Shown here: positions 23,190 to 32,416 of the stretch, piece after piece
Layout of the letters: each line of letters starts with the position of its first letter
Position numbering within the stretch: the stretch's first letter is position 1
Assembly (NCBI RefSeq): GCF_902830275.1
Contig: NZ_CADESW010000028.1
Location: 36,890 to 100,889 of the forward strand
Direction: 5' to 3'
DNA: 64,000 nt
DNA from: Burkholderia stagnalis
GTDB lineage: Bacteria; Pseudomonadota; Gammaproteobacteria; Burkholderiales; Burkholderiaceae
Position numbers and translations under genes: made by a program
The notes under the pieces: generated by a model
Database searches by the model: none
Seen by the model: the letters and a program-made list of their open reading frames with translations, nothing else
What the model was told of the DNA's origin: nothing

Positions 23190-25343
23190 TCACGGATAGA
23201 AGATCTGGACGCGGAAATTCGAGGCGGGCGTACCGTTCGTCTCGACGCGGACGACCATCGTCTGCGTTGCGCCGGCCGGCAGCCCCGCGTCGATTCGCGT
23301 GCCGGGCCGGACGTAATCGCGCGGCGCGAGCACGCGGCGGACGGTAACGTGGTTGGTGTCGTCGAGCAGCGTCAGCTCGAGCGACGGATACGCGAGTGCG
23401 ACGCGGTAGCGGTTCGTCAGCGGCGCCTTCAGCTCGAGCACGCGCGGGCCGTCGAGCTGGTGCAGGTCGGTCGCTTCGAGCCGCAGCCCGTCGATCGCGC
23501 GCGGCGGCGCGACGGTGCAGCCGAGCGGCGCGCAGATGCGCTGGAACCAGCCTTGCGTGATCGGCCAGTAGATCATCACCGTCTCGCGCTGCCACCACGC
23601 GAGCTGGCCGGCCAGCAGTACGCCGAGCACGGCGGCCACCAGGCCGCCGAAGAAGCCGCCGAGCAGGCCGCGTCGTTGCGGCGCGCGGGCTTCGCGCGTG
23701 ACGGCAAATGGGGGACGGTCGTCGTCCGCGGGGAGGGCCGAGAACTGTTCGTTTGGTGTGCCGGCGGCGAAGCCCGGTTCGCGAGCGGTGCGGGCGCCGG
23801 TGTCGGCGGTATCGTCTGGAGCGGGTTGCGGGTCGGCTACGAAGCGGGGCTCGTGCGTGTCGCGTGCCGCGGCAAACGGCGCGTGTTCGTGGGCGCTGTC
23901 GAGCGGCGCGTCGGCGGCGAGGCGCGGCTCGTGCTTGTCATGCGCGGGGGGCAGGGCAGTCGACGCCGGCGGTGCGAGTTCGTCGGCGCGTTGCGCCGGA
24001 GCAGCCGGCCGGGCGGCGGCGGACGCCGCTGCCGCTGCCGGGAAAGCGGGGGACGATTGCGGTGTGCCGGTCAGGCGGACCGCGCCTGGTTTGGCGTCGG
24101 GCGAGTTTCCGTCGGGCAGCGTGACGGGCACGAGGGGCTCGGCGCTGATATTGCTGCCGCTATGCTGCAGCGACGGATCGACGTTGCCGTCGAGCCACGG
24201 TGCCCACATGTCCCAGTGGTCCGGACGGAAGTCCGCGTGCGCGGGGTGCGCGCTGCTCGCGCTGTCGACGAACAGCCGGGGCAGGGCTGCCTCGTGCGCG
24301 GTGGCGGCGACGTGGGCTTCGGCGGTCGGCGCTTCGGCAGCGGTTGCCGCGAAGGCCGACGCTTCGGCACTGCGCGCGGCGTCAGGCGTGACTTTGGCGG
24401 CAGGGGCTTCGGCAACGCGAGCGTCAGCGAACGCTTCGTCGGCCGAACCTTTCGGTGCATGCATGTCGGCAGCGGTCGCGTGGCCGGAAGGCGCTTCGGC
24501 AACATGCGCTTCGACAGCGGGGGCCTCGGTTGCGTGCGAGTCGGCGGCAGCGGTATCGGGCGCATGTGCGCCGGTTATAGGCGCTTCGTCTGCAGACGCT
24601 TCGGCCACATGCGCTTCGGTGGCAGCGGCTTCGGAAGCATGTGCGCCGGCAACAGGCACTTCGACTGCGGGTGCTTCGGCCAGATGCGCTTCGGCAGCAG
24701 CGGCTTCGGAAGCGGGTGCGCCGGCAACAGGCGCTTCGACTGCAGACGCTTCGGCCACGTGCGCTTCGGCGACAGCGGCTTCGGAAGCCGGTGCGCCGGC
24801 GCCAGGCACTTCGACTGCAGATGCTTCGGCCACATGCGCTTTGGCAGCAGCGGCTTCGGAAGCCGGTGCGCCTGCTACAGGCACGTCGACCGCAGGCGCT
24901 TCGGCTGCGTGCGTATCGGCGGCAGCGGCTTCAGGAATATGCGTGTCGGCAACGGGCGCTTCGACAGCGGGCGCTTCCGCCATGTTGACGTCGGCAGCGG
25001 GTGCATCGGGAACAAGCGTGTCGGCAGCGCGCTTTTCGACGGCAGGCGCCTCGTCACCATGCGCCTCTGCAGCAGGCGCTTGCGCGACGGTCGCTTCGGC
25101 AACAGCCGAGGCAACCGCCGGCACGTCTACGACACCCTTGCCAGCCGCGCTTCCCGATGCGGCACCGCTTTCTCCCGCAAGCGCCGATTCACGCTGCGGC
25201 GCATGCTCGCGGACCAGCGAGTCCGCCGCATCGAACACGTGCCGGCAATGCCCGCAACGCACCAGCCCGCCATGCAGCGCGAGCTGTTCCTGCTGCAGGC
25301 GGAAGACGGTATTGCAATGAGGGCAGCGCGTCGCGAGAAGCAT
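23190..25343 (-). CDS. DUF3426 zinc-ribbon membrane protein with a large Ala/Glu/Pro repeat region
   Basis: The 717-residue protein has an N-terminal MJ0042-type zinc ribbon (CPHC at 7-10, CGHC at 30-33), a very long low-complexity alanine/glutamate/proline region (about 50-550), one transmembrane helix (LLGGFFGGLVAAVLGVLLAG) and a C-terminal extracytoplasmic DUF3426 domain. Function is unknown. Five copies of a 25-residue repeat lie at residues 144-268. It is probably much larger than most DUF3426 homologues because of this region. Its place downstream of prmA (45-base gap) is usual for Burkholderia. Confidence 0.88.
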   Translation of the reverse strand: MLLATRCPHCNTVFRLQQEQLALHGGLVRCGHCRHVFDAADSLVREHAPQRESALAGESGAASGSAAGKGVVDVPAVASAVAEATVAQAPAAEAHGDEAPAVEKRAADTLVPDAPAADVNMAEAPAVEAPVADTHIPEAAAADTHAAEAPAVDVPVAGAPASEAAAAKAHVAEASAVEVPGAGAPASEAAVAEAHVAEASAVEAPVAGAPASEAAAAEAHLAEAPAVEVPVAGAHASEAAATEAHVAEASADEAPITGAHAPDTAAADSHATEAPAVEAHVAEAPSGHATAADMHAPKGSADEAFADARVAEAPAAKVTPDAARSAEASAFAATAAEAPTAEAHVAATAHEAALPRLFVDSASSAHPAHADFRPDHWDMWAPWLDGNVDPSLQHSGSNISAEPLVPVTLPDGNSPDAKPGAVRLTGTPQSSPAFPAAAAASAAARPAAPAQRADELAPPASTALPPAHDKHEPRLAADAPLDSAHEHAPFAAARDTHEPRFVADPQPAPDDTADTGARTAREPGFAAGTPNEQFSALPADDDRPPFAVTREARAPQRRGLLGGFFGGLVAAVLGVLLAGQLAWWQRETVMIYWPITQGWFQRICAPLGCTVAPPRAIDGLRLEATDLHQLDGPRVLELKAPLTNRYRVALAYPSLELTLLDDTNHVTVRRVLAPRDYVRPGTRIDAGLPAGATQTMVVRVETNGTPASNFRVQIFYP
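24540..24914 (-). repeat. Five tandem 75-bp coding repeats
   Basis: Residues 144-268 of the DUF3426 protein are five successive 25-residue units of the pattern AHVAEASAVEVPVAGAPASE plus five more residues. The 75-base period keeps the frame, so gain or loss of units would not break the gene. Further degenerate copies flank this block. Confidence 0.85.
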
Positions 25344-25388
25344 GTCGAGCCGGGCGGCCTGCTGGCCAGAGTGAAGGACAGCGCTATT

Positions 25389-26291
25389 CTAATGGCTTTC
25401 GCGGCGGGTTCCGGCGAGGCATACCCAACCTTCGTGTTCGCGCCAGACCGAGATGTCGACGTAGCGCACGTAGACGGCCGCGACTTCGTCCGCCTGGCGC
25501 GCGAGCACGCCCGACAGCGCGATGCGCCCGCCCGGTTTCACCTTCGACGCGAGCATCGACGCCATCAGCTTCAGCGGATTCGACAGGATGTTGGCGACGA
25601 CGATGTCGAATTCGCCTGCCGGGCACTCGTCCGGCAGCCCGTACGTGACGTCCGCGTGGTTGCGTTCGCTGTTCAGGCGCGCCGATTCGACCGCCTGCGG
25701 ATCGATGTCGATGCCGATCACGGGGTTCGCCCCGCATTTGCGCGCCAGGATCGCGAGGATCCCGGAGCCGCAGCCGTAGTCGAGCACCGACTGGCCGGGC
25801 TGCACCGATTGCTCGAGCCACTCCATGCAGAGCCGCGTCGTCGGATGGCTGCCGGTGCCGAACGCGAGGCCCGGGTCGAGTTCGAGCACGAGCGCGTCGG
25901 GATCCGGCGCATCGTGCCAGGACGGCACGACCCAGATCCGCTCGCCGATCGGAATCGGATCGAACTGCGATTGCGTGAGGCGCACCCAGTCCTGTTCCTC
26001 GACTTCGCGCACCTCGAAGCGCGGCGCTTCGCCGAGCCCGATCTCGTTCGCGGCCGCCGCGAGCAGCACGGCGGGATCGTGATCGGGCGGCAGCAGCGCG
26101 ATCACGCGCGAGTGCTGCCATGCGGTGCGATCGGGCACGAGGCCCGGTTCGCCGAAGAGCGGCTGCTCGTCGGGCGTGTCCGCATCGGCATCCTCGACGG
26201 ACACCGACAGCGCGCCCAGCTCGAGCAGCGCGTCGGACAGCGCCTCCGCGTGCTCCCGGGCCAGTTCGACGACGAGTTCGCGATAGCTCAT
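25389..26291 (-). CDS. prmA: Ribosomal protein L11 methyltransferase
   Basis: PrmA trimethylates ribosomal protein L11. The 300-residue protein has an N-terminal substrate-binding domain (about 1-100) and a class I methyltransferase domain with the S-adenosylmethionine motif VLDYGCGSGILAI and the downstream NILSNPL motif. It lies four bases after the accC stop on the same strand, so the two are probably co-transcribed. Confidence 0.96.
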   Translation of the reverse strand: MSYRELVVELAREHAEALSDALLELGALSVSVEDADADTPDEQPLFGEPGLVPDRTAWQHSRVIALLPPDHDPAVLLAAAANEIGLGEAPRFEVREVEEQDWVRLTQSQFDPIPIGERIWVVPSWHDAPDPDALVLELDPGLAFGTGSHPTTRLCMEWLEQSVQPGQSVLDYGCGSGILAILARKCGANPVIGIDIDPQAVESARLNSERNHADVTYGLPDECPAGEFDIVVANILSNPLKLMASMLASKVKPGGRIALSGVLARQADEVAAVYVRYVDISVWREHEGWVCLAGTRRESH

Positions 26292-26295
26292 GCGA

Positions 26296-27663
26296 TTACG
26301 CTTCTTCCGGTGCGACCTGCTGCTTCTGCGCGAGCCGGTTTTCGAGGTAGTGGATGCTGGTGCCGCCTTCGACGAACTTCGAGTCGATCATCAGCTCGCG
26401 GTGCAGCGGGATGTTGGTCTGGATGCCTTCGACGACCATCTCCGACAGCGCGATGCGCATCCGGCTGATTGCCTGCTCGCGGGTCGCGCCGTAGGTGATC
26501 AGCTTGCCGATCATCGAATCATAGTTCGGCGGCACGAAATAGCCATTGTACGCATGCGAGTCGACGCGCACGCCCGGGCCGCCCGGCGTATGCCACGACG
26601 TGATCCGGCCCGGCGACGGCGTGAATTTGAACGGATCTTCGGCGTTGATCCGGCATTCGATCGCATGTCCGCGGAACTGGATGTCGCGCTGGCGCAGCGT
26701 GAGCTTCTCGCCGGCCGCGATGCGGATCTGCTCCTGCACGATGTCGACGCCCGTGATCAGCTCCGACACGGGGTGCTCGACCTGCACGCGCGTGTTCATC
26801 TCGATGAAGTAGAACTCGCCGTTTTCGTACAGGAATTCGAACGTGCCCGCACCGAGGTAGCCCATCTTCTTGCAGGCATCCGCGCAGCGGTCGCCGATCC
26901 GGTCGATCAGGCGGCGCGGAATGCCGGGCGCCGGCGCTTCCTCGATCACCTTCTGGTGGCGGCGCTGCATCGAGCAATCGCGCTCGCCGAGCCACAGCGC
27001 ATTCTTGTGCGCGTCGGACAGCACCTGGATCTCGATGTGGCGCGGGTTCTCGAGGAACTTCTCCATGTACACCTGCGGGTTGCCGAACGCACGGCCGGCT
27101 TCCTCGCGGGTCATGTTGACCGCGTTGACGAGCGCGGCCTCGGTGTGCACGACGCGCATCCCGCGGCCGCCGCCGCCGCCCGCGGCCTTGATGATGACCG
27201 GATAGCCGATCGAGCGCGCAATCTTCACGATCTCCTTCGGATCGTCCGGCAACGCGCCTTCCGAACCCGGCACGCACGGCACGCCGGTCTTGATCATCGT
27301 CTGCTTCGCGGTGACCTTGTCGCCCATCAGGCGGATCGTCTCCGGGCGCGGGCCGATGAACGTGAAGCCCGATTGCTCGACGCGTTCGGCGAAATCGGCG
27401 TTCTCCGACAGGAAGCCGTAGCCGGGGTGGATCGCCTCGGCATCGGTGACTTCCGCGGCGCTGATCAGCGCCGGCATGTTCAGGTAGCTCAGGTTCGACG
27501 GGGCCGGGCCGATGCAGACGGCTTCGTCCGCGAGGCGCACGTACTTGGCTTCCTTGTCGGCTTCCGAGTAGACGACCACCGTCTTGACGCCGAGCTCGCG
27601 GCACGCGCGCTGAATGCGCAGCGCGATTTCACCGCGGTTGGCAATGAGGATTTTTTCAAACAT
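26296..27663 (-). CDS. accC: Acetyl-CoA carboxylase, biotin carboxylase subunit
   Basis: AccC carboxylates biotin on AccB in the first committed step of fatty acid synthesis. The 455-residue protein starts MFEKILIANRGEIALRIQRA and carries the ATP-grasp glycine loop KAAGGGGGRGMR and the later EMNTRVQVEHPVSE motif. An in-frame ATG ten codons upstream is less likely than the canonical start at 27663. It follows accB by 85 bases. Confidence 0.98.
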   Translation of the reverse strand: MFEKILIANRGEIALRIQRACRELGVKTVVVYSEADKEAKYVRLADEAVCIGPAPSNLSYLNMPALISAAEVTDAEAIHPGYGFLSENADFAERVEQSGFTFIGPRPETIRLMGDKVTAKQTMIKTGVPCVPGSEGALPDDPKEIVKIARSIGYPVIIKAAGGGGGRGMRVVHTEAALVNAVNMTREEAGRAFGNPQVYMEKFLENPRHIEIQVLSDAHKNALWLGERDCSMQRRHQKVIEEAPAPGIPRRLIDRIGDRCADACKKMGYLGAGTFEFLYENGEFYFIEMNTRVQVEHPVSELITGVDIVQEQIRIAAGEKLTLRQRDIQFRGHAIECRINAEDPFKFTPSPGRITSWHTPGGPGVRVDSHAYNGYFVPPNYDSMIGKLITYGATREQAISRMRIALSEMVVEGIQTNIPLHRELMIDSKFVEGGTSIHYLENRLAQKQQVAPEEA

Positions 27664-27748
27664 AGCGAGTATTCGTCTCTTCGAGGGGCGCACGAATGGC
27701 GCCTGGAGAGCATCGGCGGCGCGCGGCGCTGCGGCCGCGCGGCGGACT

Positions 27749-28228
27749 TTAGCCGATCACGAAAAGCGGCTGGCCGTATTCGACGGCCTGGCCGTTCTCG
27801 ACGAGGATTTCCTTGATCACGCCGGCCTTGTCGGACTCGATCTCGTTGAGGAGCTTCATCGCTTCGATGATGCAGAGCGTCTGGCCTTCCTTGACCGTGT
27901 CGCCGACCTGCGCGAACGGGTCGGCACCCGGCGACGGCGCGCGGTAGAACGTGCCGACCATCGGCGACGTCACGACGTGGCCCTGCGGCGCGGCTGCTGC
28001 GGGAGCCGCTGCGGCGCCCGGCGCGGCAGCGGCCGCGCCCTCGGTCGGCAGCGCCACCGTCTGCGCGGGCATGCTGATCTGCGGGGCGTACCCGCCCGTC
28101 GGCTGCACATAGACCGGCGGCGCGTTCTTGACGATACGCACCTTGCCTTCGCCTTCCGTCACTTCCAGCTCGGAGATGCCGGATTCGGAGACGAGGTCGA
28201 TCAGAGTTTTCAGCTTACGAAGATCCAT
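27749..28228 (-). CDS. accB: Acetyl-CoA carboxylase, biotin carboxyl carrier protein
   Basis: AccB carries the carboxyl group on biotin. The 159-residue protein begins MDLRKLKTLIDLVSES, has an alanine/proline-rich flexible linker (about 75-95) and a C-terminal biotinyl domain with the biotinylated lysine in EAMKL. A GGGGAA site precedes the ATG at 28228. Operon order aroQ-accB-accC is standard. Confidence 0.98.
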   Translation of the reverse strand: MDLRKLKTLIDLVSESGISELEVTEGEGKVRIVKNAPPVYVQPTGGYAPQISMPAQTVALPTEGAAAAAPGAAAAPAAAAPQGHVVTSPMVGTFYRAPSPGADPFAQVGDTVKEGQTLCIIEAMKLLNEIESDKAGVIKEILVENGQAVEYGQPLFVIG

Positions 28229-28294
28229 CGGGAATTCCCCTTTCAATACGTGAAAGCGCCGGTTCGGACCGGCGCTCAATCTAGATCGCGAAAA

Positions 28295-28747
28295 TCAGCC
28301 GCGCGACGCGCCTTGCAGTTTGTCGAGCGCGTATTCGAGCGCGTACAGATAACCTTTCCAGCCGAGCCCGCAGATGACGCCTTCGGCCTGGTCGGAAAAG
28401 TAGGAGTGGTGCCTGAACGCTTCGCGGCGGTGCACGTTCGACAGGTGAACCTCGACGAACGGAATGCCGACGCCGGCGAGCGCGTCCCGGATCGCGACGC
28501 TCGTGTGCGTGTACGCGGCCGGATTGATCAGGATGAAATCGGTCTGTTCATCCCGCGCAGCCTGGATGCGGTCGACGAGCGCGCCTTCGTGGTTGCTCTG
28601 GAACGACGTCAGCTCGACACCCGCTTCCTGTGCCCGCGCGGCGAGCGCCTGATCGATCTGTGCGAGCGTCACGCGGCCGTACACCTCCGGTTCCCGGGTG
28701 CCGAGAAGGTTCAGGTTGGGGCCGTGCAGCACCAGCAATCGTGTCAT
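28295..28747 (-). CDS. aroQ: Type II 3-dehydroquinate dehydratase
   Basis: AroQ performs the third step of the shikimate pathway. The 150-residue protein has the N-terminal LLVLHGPNLNLLGTREPEVYG motif region with the catalytic tyrosine, NPAAYTHTSVA, and EVHLSNVHRRE with the catalytic histidine. Type II enzymes form dodecamers. It is upstream of accB by 66 bases. Confidence 0.97.
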   Translation of the reverse strand: MTRLLVLHGPNLNLLGTREPEVYGRVTLAQIDQALAARAQEAGVELTSFQSNHEGALVDRIQAARDEQTDFILINPAAYTHTSVAIRDALAGVGIPFVEVHLSNVHRREAFRHHSYFSDQAEGVICGLGWKGYLYALEYALDKLQGASRG

Positions 28748-28941
28748 GGTCGCTTCTATTTCTGCGGAATTGCGCGAACTTTAGCGCTATTTAGAGAAAT
28801 TTGTCTAGTTTCGCCGAATGGCCGGGCGCGCGGCATCCGTAAGAATTACCGGCGTGCTTGCAAAGTATCGGCGAATTCACGCGAAGTTGCCGCGATCGCG
28901 ATCCAAATCGCCGGCAACGTGCAACACGTTCTTCAGCGCGC

Positions 28942-29493
28942 TCAAAGGGCGTCGAGCGTCTTTTTCAGCTCCGCCGGCTGGATTTGGCCGAGCTTCGTTT
29001 CGCGGATTTTGCCATGTTCGTCGATCACGACGGTAAAAGGCAGCGCGCCGGCCGTATTTCCAAAATTGCGGGCCAGATCGGCGCCCGCATAACCGCTGAC
29101 GAACACCGGGTAGTCGACCTTCACCTTTTGCAGGAAGTTCTTCACGTTCTGGCCCGAATCGACGCCGATCCCGACGAAGCGGATGCCTTTCTGCTTGTAT
29201 TCGTGCGACAGCGCGACGAGCTCCGGCATCTCCTCGACGCACGGGCCGCACCACGACGCCCAGAAATTGACGACGACCTTCTGGCCCTTGAATGCGCTCA
29301 GCGTCGCCGGCTTGCCGTCGGCGTCGGTCAGCGCGGCGGCCCATAGCTGGTCGACCGGGTTGCCGGCGGCGGGCGCGGCTTCGGCGACGTTCTCGACCGG
29401 GCCGCCCCGGAACCAGTGGCCGGCGGCGAGGCCGCCCGCGACGGCGGCGGCCGCCACGACGGCGAGCGCCAGCATGCGTTTCGTGTTCATCAT
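28942..29493 (-). CDS. TlpA-family thioredoxin-like protein, membrane-anchored or periplasmic
   Basis: The protein (183 residues from the first ATG) has an N-terminal hydrophobic signal-anchor (about residues 7-25) and a thioredoxin-fold domain with the active site WCGPC in NFWASWCGPCVEEMP, and the cis-proline loop ALPFTVVID. It probably reduces periplasmic disulfides, for example in cytochrome c maturation. Two adjacent ATG codons (29493, 29490) are both possible. The 194-base gap to aroQ is AT-richer and may hold an aroQ promoter that I could not define. Confidence 0.88.
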   Translation of the reverse strand: MMNTKRMLALAVVAAAAVAGGLAAGHWFRGGPVENVAEAAPAAGNPVDQLWAAALTDADGKPATLSAFKGQKVVVNFWASWCGPCVEEMPELVALSHEYKQKGIRFVGIGVDSGQNVKNFLQKVKVDYPVFVSGYAGADLARNFGNTAGALPFTVVIDEHGKIRETKLGQIQPAELKKTLDAL

Positions 29494-29497
29494 CGGA

Positions 29498-30142
29498 TCA
29501 AGTGGATTCGGAAGGGGAGTCGCCCGCCGCGAGCAACGCGCGCAGCGCGGCCGCATCGGCGCGCGGCAGCCGGCCGCGCGCGTCGGCCTTCACCGCGCCG
29601 CGCAGGTCGTCGCTCGCGTACAGCGAGACGTGGATGCCGACCGGCTCCGCGTCGCGCAGGCCGCGCCAGAGGAAGCTCAGCGTCTCGATGTCGCCGCGGC
29701 CCGCGAAGTGTCGGGTTTCGGACACGTCGTACTGGATGTTCTGGTTCAGCAGGTGGATCGCGACGTCCTTCGCATTGTCGGTAAAGATCTGCAGGTGGAT
29801 GTCCGAATGCGCGTTTGCGGTGCCGTTCAGCACCGCGCCCGTCACGTACGGATTGAAATCGGCGAGCCGGCGCATCCAGTCGAGCGCCACCTCGCGCAGG
29901 CGGCGCAGCTCGTCCGGTTGCGTGTCGCTCTGGAACAGCGCCAGGTACTCGCGCAGTTCCTCTTCGATCTGGTCGTTATCCGGCAGCCATTCGCCGGCAA
30001 CGCGCACATCGCCGAGCAGCTGGCGCGCGGCCTTGCGCTTCGCGCCGGCGTAGTCCAGGCCATCCTCCGCGATGAGGCGCGCGGCGGCCTGGGCAATTTC
30101 CTCGCGGACGCGCCGCGGGTCGACTAAGGGTTTGCGAGACAT
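29498..30142 (-). CDS. Nucleotidyltransferase-like protein of unknown function
   Basis: The 214-residue protein begins MSRKPLVDPRRVREEIAQAA. Its centre (VTGAVLNGTANAHSDIHLQI) resembles the glycine-then-acidic-pair signature of nucleotidyltransferase folds (G-x-x-x...D-x-h). The C-terminal segment LPRADAAALRALLAAG is helix-like. I do not recognise a specific substrate. It overlaps nothing and lies four bases upstream of the TlpA-like gene; it diverges from mpl. Names borrowed from the adjacent mpl gene would be misannotation. Confidence 0.75.
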   Translation of the reverse strand: MSRKPLVDPRRVREEIAQAAARLIAEDGLDYAGAKRKAARQLLGDVRVAGEWLPDNDQIEEELREYLALFQSDTQPDELRRLREVALDWMRRLADFNPYVTGAVLNGTANAHSDIHLQIFTDNAKDVAIHLLNQNIQYDVSETRHFAGRGDIETLSFLWRGLRDAEPVGIHVSLYASDDLRGAVKADARGRLPRADAAALRALLAAGDSPSEST

Positions 30143-30377
30143 GATGCGGCAATCATACTCGATCGCCGCCGCGCCCGATCGGCGGTGCGGCCGCTTGCCG
30201 CCCGGGCCGCCGGCGCGGCCCGCTTCGGTCGCGCGGGCCGCCGGGCCCGGCATGCCGTCAGTTACAATGGCGTCCTTTGTGTCGCGGTGACGAGCGCCGG
30301 CCGCGCGGCCTGTCCGGCGCACTGCAGACCCATCCTTTCCGAATCGACGGCGCCCGGCGGCGCGAAAGCATTCACCT

Positions 30378-31766
30378 ATGCACATCCACATTCTTGGCAT
30401 CTGCGGCACCTTCATGGGCGGTCTGGCCGTTCTCGCGCGCGCGGCGGGGCACACGGTCACCGGCTGCGACGCGGGCGTCTATCCGCCGATGAGCACGCAG
30501 CTCGAGGCGCAGGGCATCCGGCTGATCGAAGGCTACGGCGCAGAGCAGATCGACCTGAAGCCGGACCTGTTCGTGATCGGCAACGTCGTGACGCGCGGCA
30601 ACCCGCTGATGGAGGCGATCCTCGATCGCGGCCTGCCGTACACGTCGGGTCCGCAGTGGCTCGGCGAGCACGTGCTGGCAGGCAAGTGGGTGCTCGCGGT
30701 CGCGGGCACGCACGGCAAGACGACCACGTCGTCGATGCTCGCATGGCTGCTCGAGGACGCCGGCCTGAACCCGGGCTTCCTGATCGGCGGCGTGCCGCTG
30801 AACTTCGGCGTGTCCGCGCGGCTCACCGATTCGAGCTTTTTCGTGATCGAGGCGGACGAATACGACACCGCGTTCTTCGACAAGCGTTCGAAGTTCGTCC
30901 ACTACCGGCCGCGCACCGCGGTGCTGAACAATCTCGAATTCGATCACGCCGACATCTTCCCGGATCTCGCCGCGATCGAGACGCAATTCCACCATCTCGT
31001 GCGCACCGTGCCGGGCGTCGGGCGGCTCGTCAGCAACGGCCGCGAAGACGCGCTCGAGCGCGTGCTCGCGCGCGGCTGCTGGAGCGAGGTCGAGCGCTTC
31101 GGCGTCGACGGCGGCTGGCAGGCGCTGCCTGCCGAGGACGGCGTGCCGGCCGACGAGCGTTTCGCGGTGTACTGGCGCGGCGAGCGCTTCGGCGAAGTTG
31201 CGTGGCAGGTGCAGGGCGAGCACAACCGGATGAACGCGCTCGCGGCGATCGCCGCCGCGCGCCACGTCGGCGTGCCGCCGGCCCAGGCCGCCGCGTCGCT
31301 CGCGTCGTTCCGCAACGTGAAGCGCCGCATGGAAGTGCGCGGCAGCGTGAACGGCGTGACTGTATACGACGACTTCGCGCATCACCCGACCGCGATCGAT
31401 ACTACGATCGCCGGCCTTCGCGCGCGTATCGGCCGGCAAAACACCCGCATCCTCGCCGTGCTCGAGCCGCGTTCGAACACGATGAAGCTCGGCGTGATGA
31501 AGTCGCAGCTGCCGGCGAGCCTCGCCGATGCCGACCTCGTGTTCGGCTACGGCGCGCCGGCCGGCCGCGACGCGCTCGGCTGGAACCTCGGCGAGGCGCT
31601 CGCGCCGCTCGGCGACAAGGCGCACGCGTTCGACGATCTCCATCTGCTGGTGAAGGCGGTCACGGCGGCCGCGCGGCCGGGCGACCATGTGCTCGTGATG
31701 AGCAACGGCGGTTTCGGCGGCGTGCACCAGAAGCTGCTCGACGCGCTCGGCGGGAGCCACGCGTGA
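30378..31766 (+). CDS. mpl: UDP-MurNAc:L-Ala-gamma-D-Glu-meso-DAP ligase
   Basis: Mpl recycles the murein tripeptide by ligating it directly to UDP-MurNAc. The 462-residue Mur ligase has an N-terminal Rossmann-type domain starting MHIHILGICGTFMGGLAVLA, the ATP loop GTHGKTTTSS and the central domain with EADEYDTAFFD. It is a functional partner of ampD in the same window. The next gene starts within its stop codon. Confidence 0.96.
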   Translation: MHIHILGICGTFMGGLAVLARAAGHTVTGCDAGVYPPMSTQLEAQGIRLIEGYGAEQIDLKPDLFVIGNVVTRGNPLMEAILDRGLPYTSGPQWLGEHVLAGKWVLAVAGTHGKTTTSSMLAWLLEDAGLNPGFLIGGVPLNFGVSARLTDSSFFVIEADEYDTAFFDKRSKFVHYRPRTAVLNNLEFDHADIFPDLAAIETQFHHLVRTVPGVGRLVSNGREDALERVLARGCWSEVERFGVDGGWQALPAEDGVPADERFAVYWRGERFGEVAWQVQGEHNRMNALAAIAAARHVGVPPAQAAASLASFRNVKRRMEVRGSVNGVTVYDDFAHHPTAIDTTIAGLRARIGRQNTRILAVLEPRSNTMKLGVMKSQLPASLADADLVFGYGAPAGRDALGWNLGEALAPLGDKAHAFDDLHLLVKAVTAAARPGDHVLVMSNGGFGGVHQKLLDALGGSHA

Positions 31767-32332
31767 TCCTTTACCTGCACGGTTTCCGCTCGTCGCCGCA
31801 GTCGGCGAAGTCGCAGCTGCTCGCCGCGCGCATGGCCGAACTGGGCCGCGCCGGCGAATGGCGCTGCCCGTCGCTGTCGATGTCGCCGCTCGCGGCGATC
31901 GCGGCGGCCGAAGCCGAAGTGGCGGGCGCGCGCGACGTGACCGTGATCGGCAGCTCGCTCGGCGGCTATTACGCGACGTGGCTCGCCGAGCGGCACGGCT
32001 GGAAGGCGGTGGTGCTGAATCCGGCCACCGAGCCGCAGCGCGACCTCGAGCAGTATCTCGGCGAGCAGCCGCTGTGGCACGGCGGCGGCACGATCGTCGT
32101 CGAGCGGCATCACCTGCACGAGCTCGACGCGCTGCGCGTGCCGGCGATCACGCGCCCCGAGCGCTACTATCTGTTCGCGGCGACCGGTGACGAAGTGCTC
32201 GATTATCGCGAGATGCTCGCCCATTACCCCGGTGCGAAAACCCGCGTGATCGAAGGCAGCGATCACGGGATCAGCGAATTTGCCGACTATATCGACGACG
32301 TTCTCGCATTTTGCGACGCCAAGGCGACATAA
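31763..32332 (+). CDS. YqiA/YcfP-family alpha/beta-hydrolase (esterase)
   Basis: The 189-residue protein starts MILYLHGFRSSPQSAKSQ from a GTG at 31763 and has a nucleophile elbow GSSLGGYYA and a catalytic-histidine segment GSDHGI. YqiA-type proteins hydrolyse short acyl esters, but the natural substrate is unknown. The start overlaps the mpl stop (GTGA), implying coupled translation. Confidence 0.86.
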   Translation: MILYLHGFRSSPQSAKSQLLAARMAELGRAGEWRCPSLSMSPLAAIAAAEAEVAGARDVTVIGSSLGGYYATWLAERHGWKAVVLNPATEPQRDLEQYLGEQPLWHGGGTIVVERHHLHELDALRVPAITRPERYYLFAATGDEVLDYREMLAHYPGAKTRVIEGSDHGISEFADYIDDVLAFCDAKAT

Positions 32333-32416
32333 ACCGGCCGCAGGCCATCGAACCCCCATCATCACGCGGCGCCGCCGGCCGACGGCGGCGCCCGGCAGTC
32401 TGAACGAGAGTACTGA

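Noticed and set aside
24540..24914. Repeat array of non-coding origin
   Set aside because: The 75-base units are in frame and translated within a protein with a zinc ribbon and membrane helix.
23349..26468. A 1039-residue plus-strand frame opposite the DUF3426 and prmA genes
   Set aside because: It follows the repeat codons of the real gene in another frame and runs through prmA, which is conserved on the minus strand.
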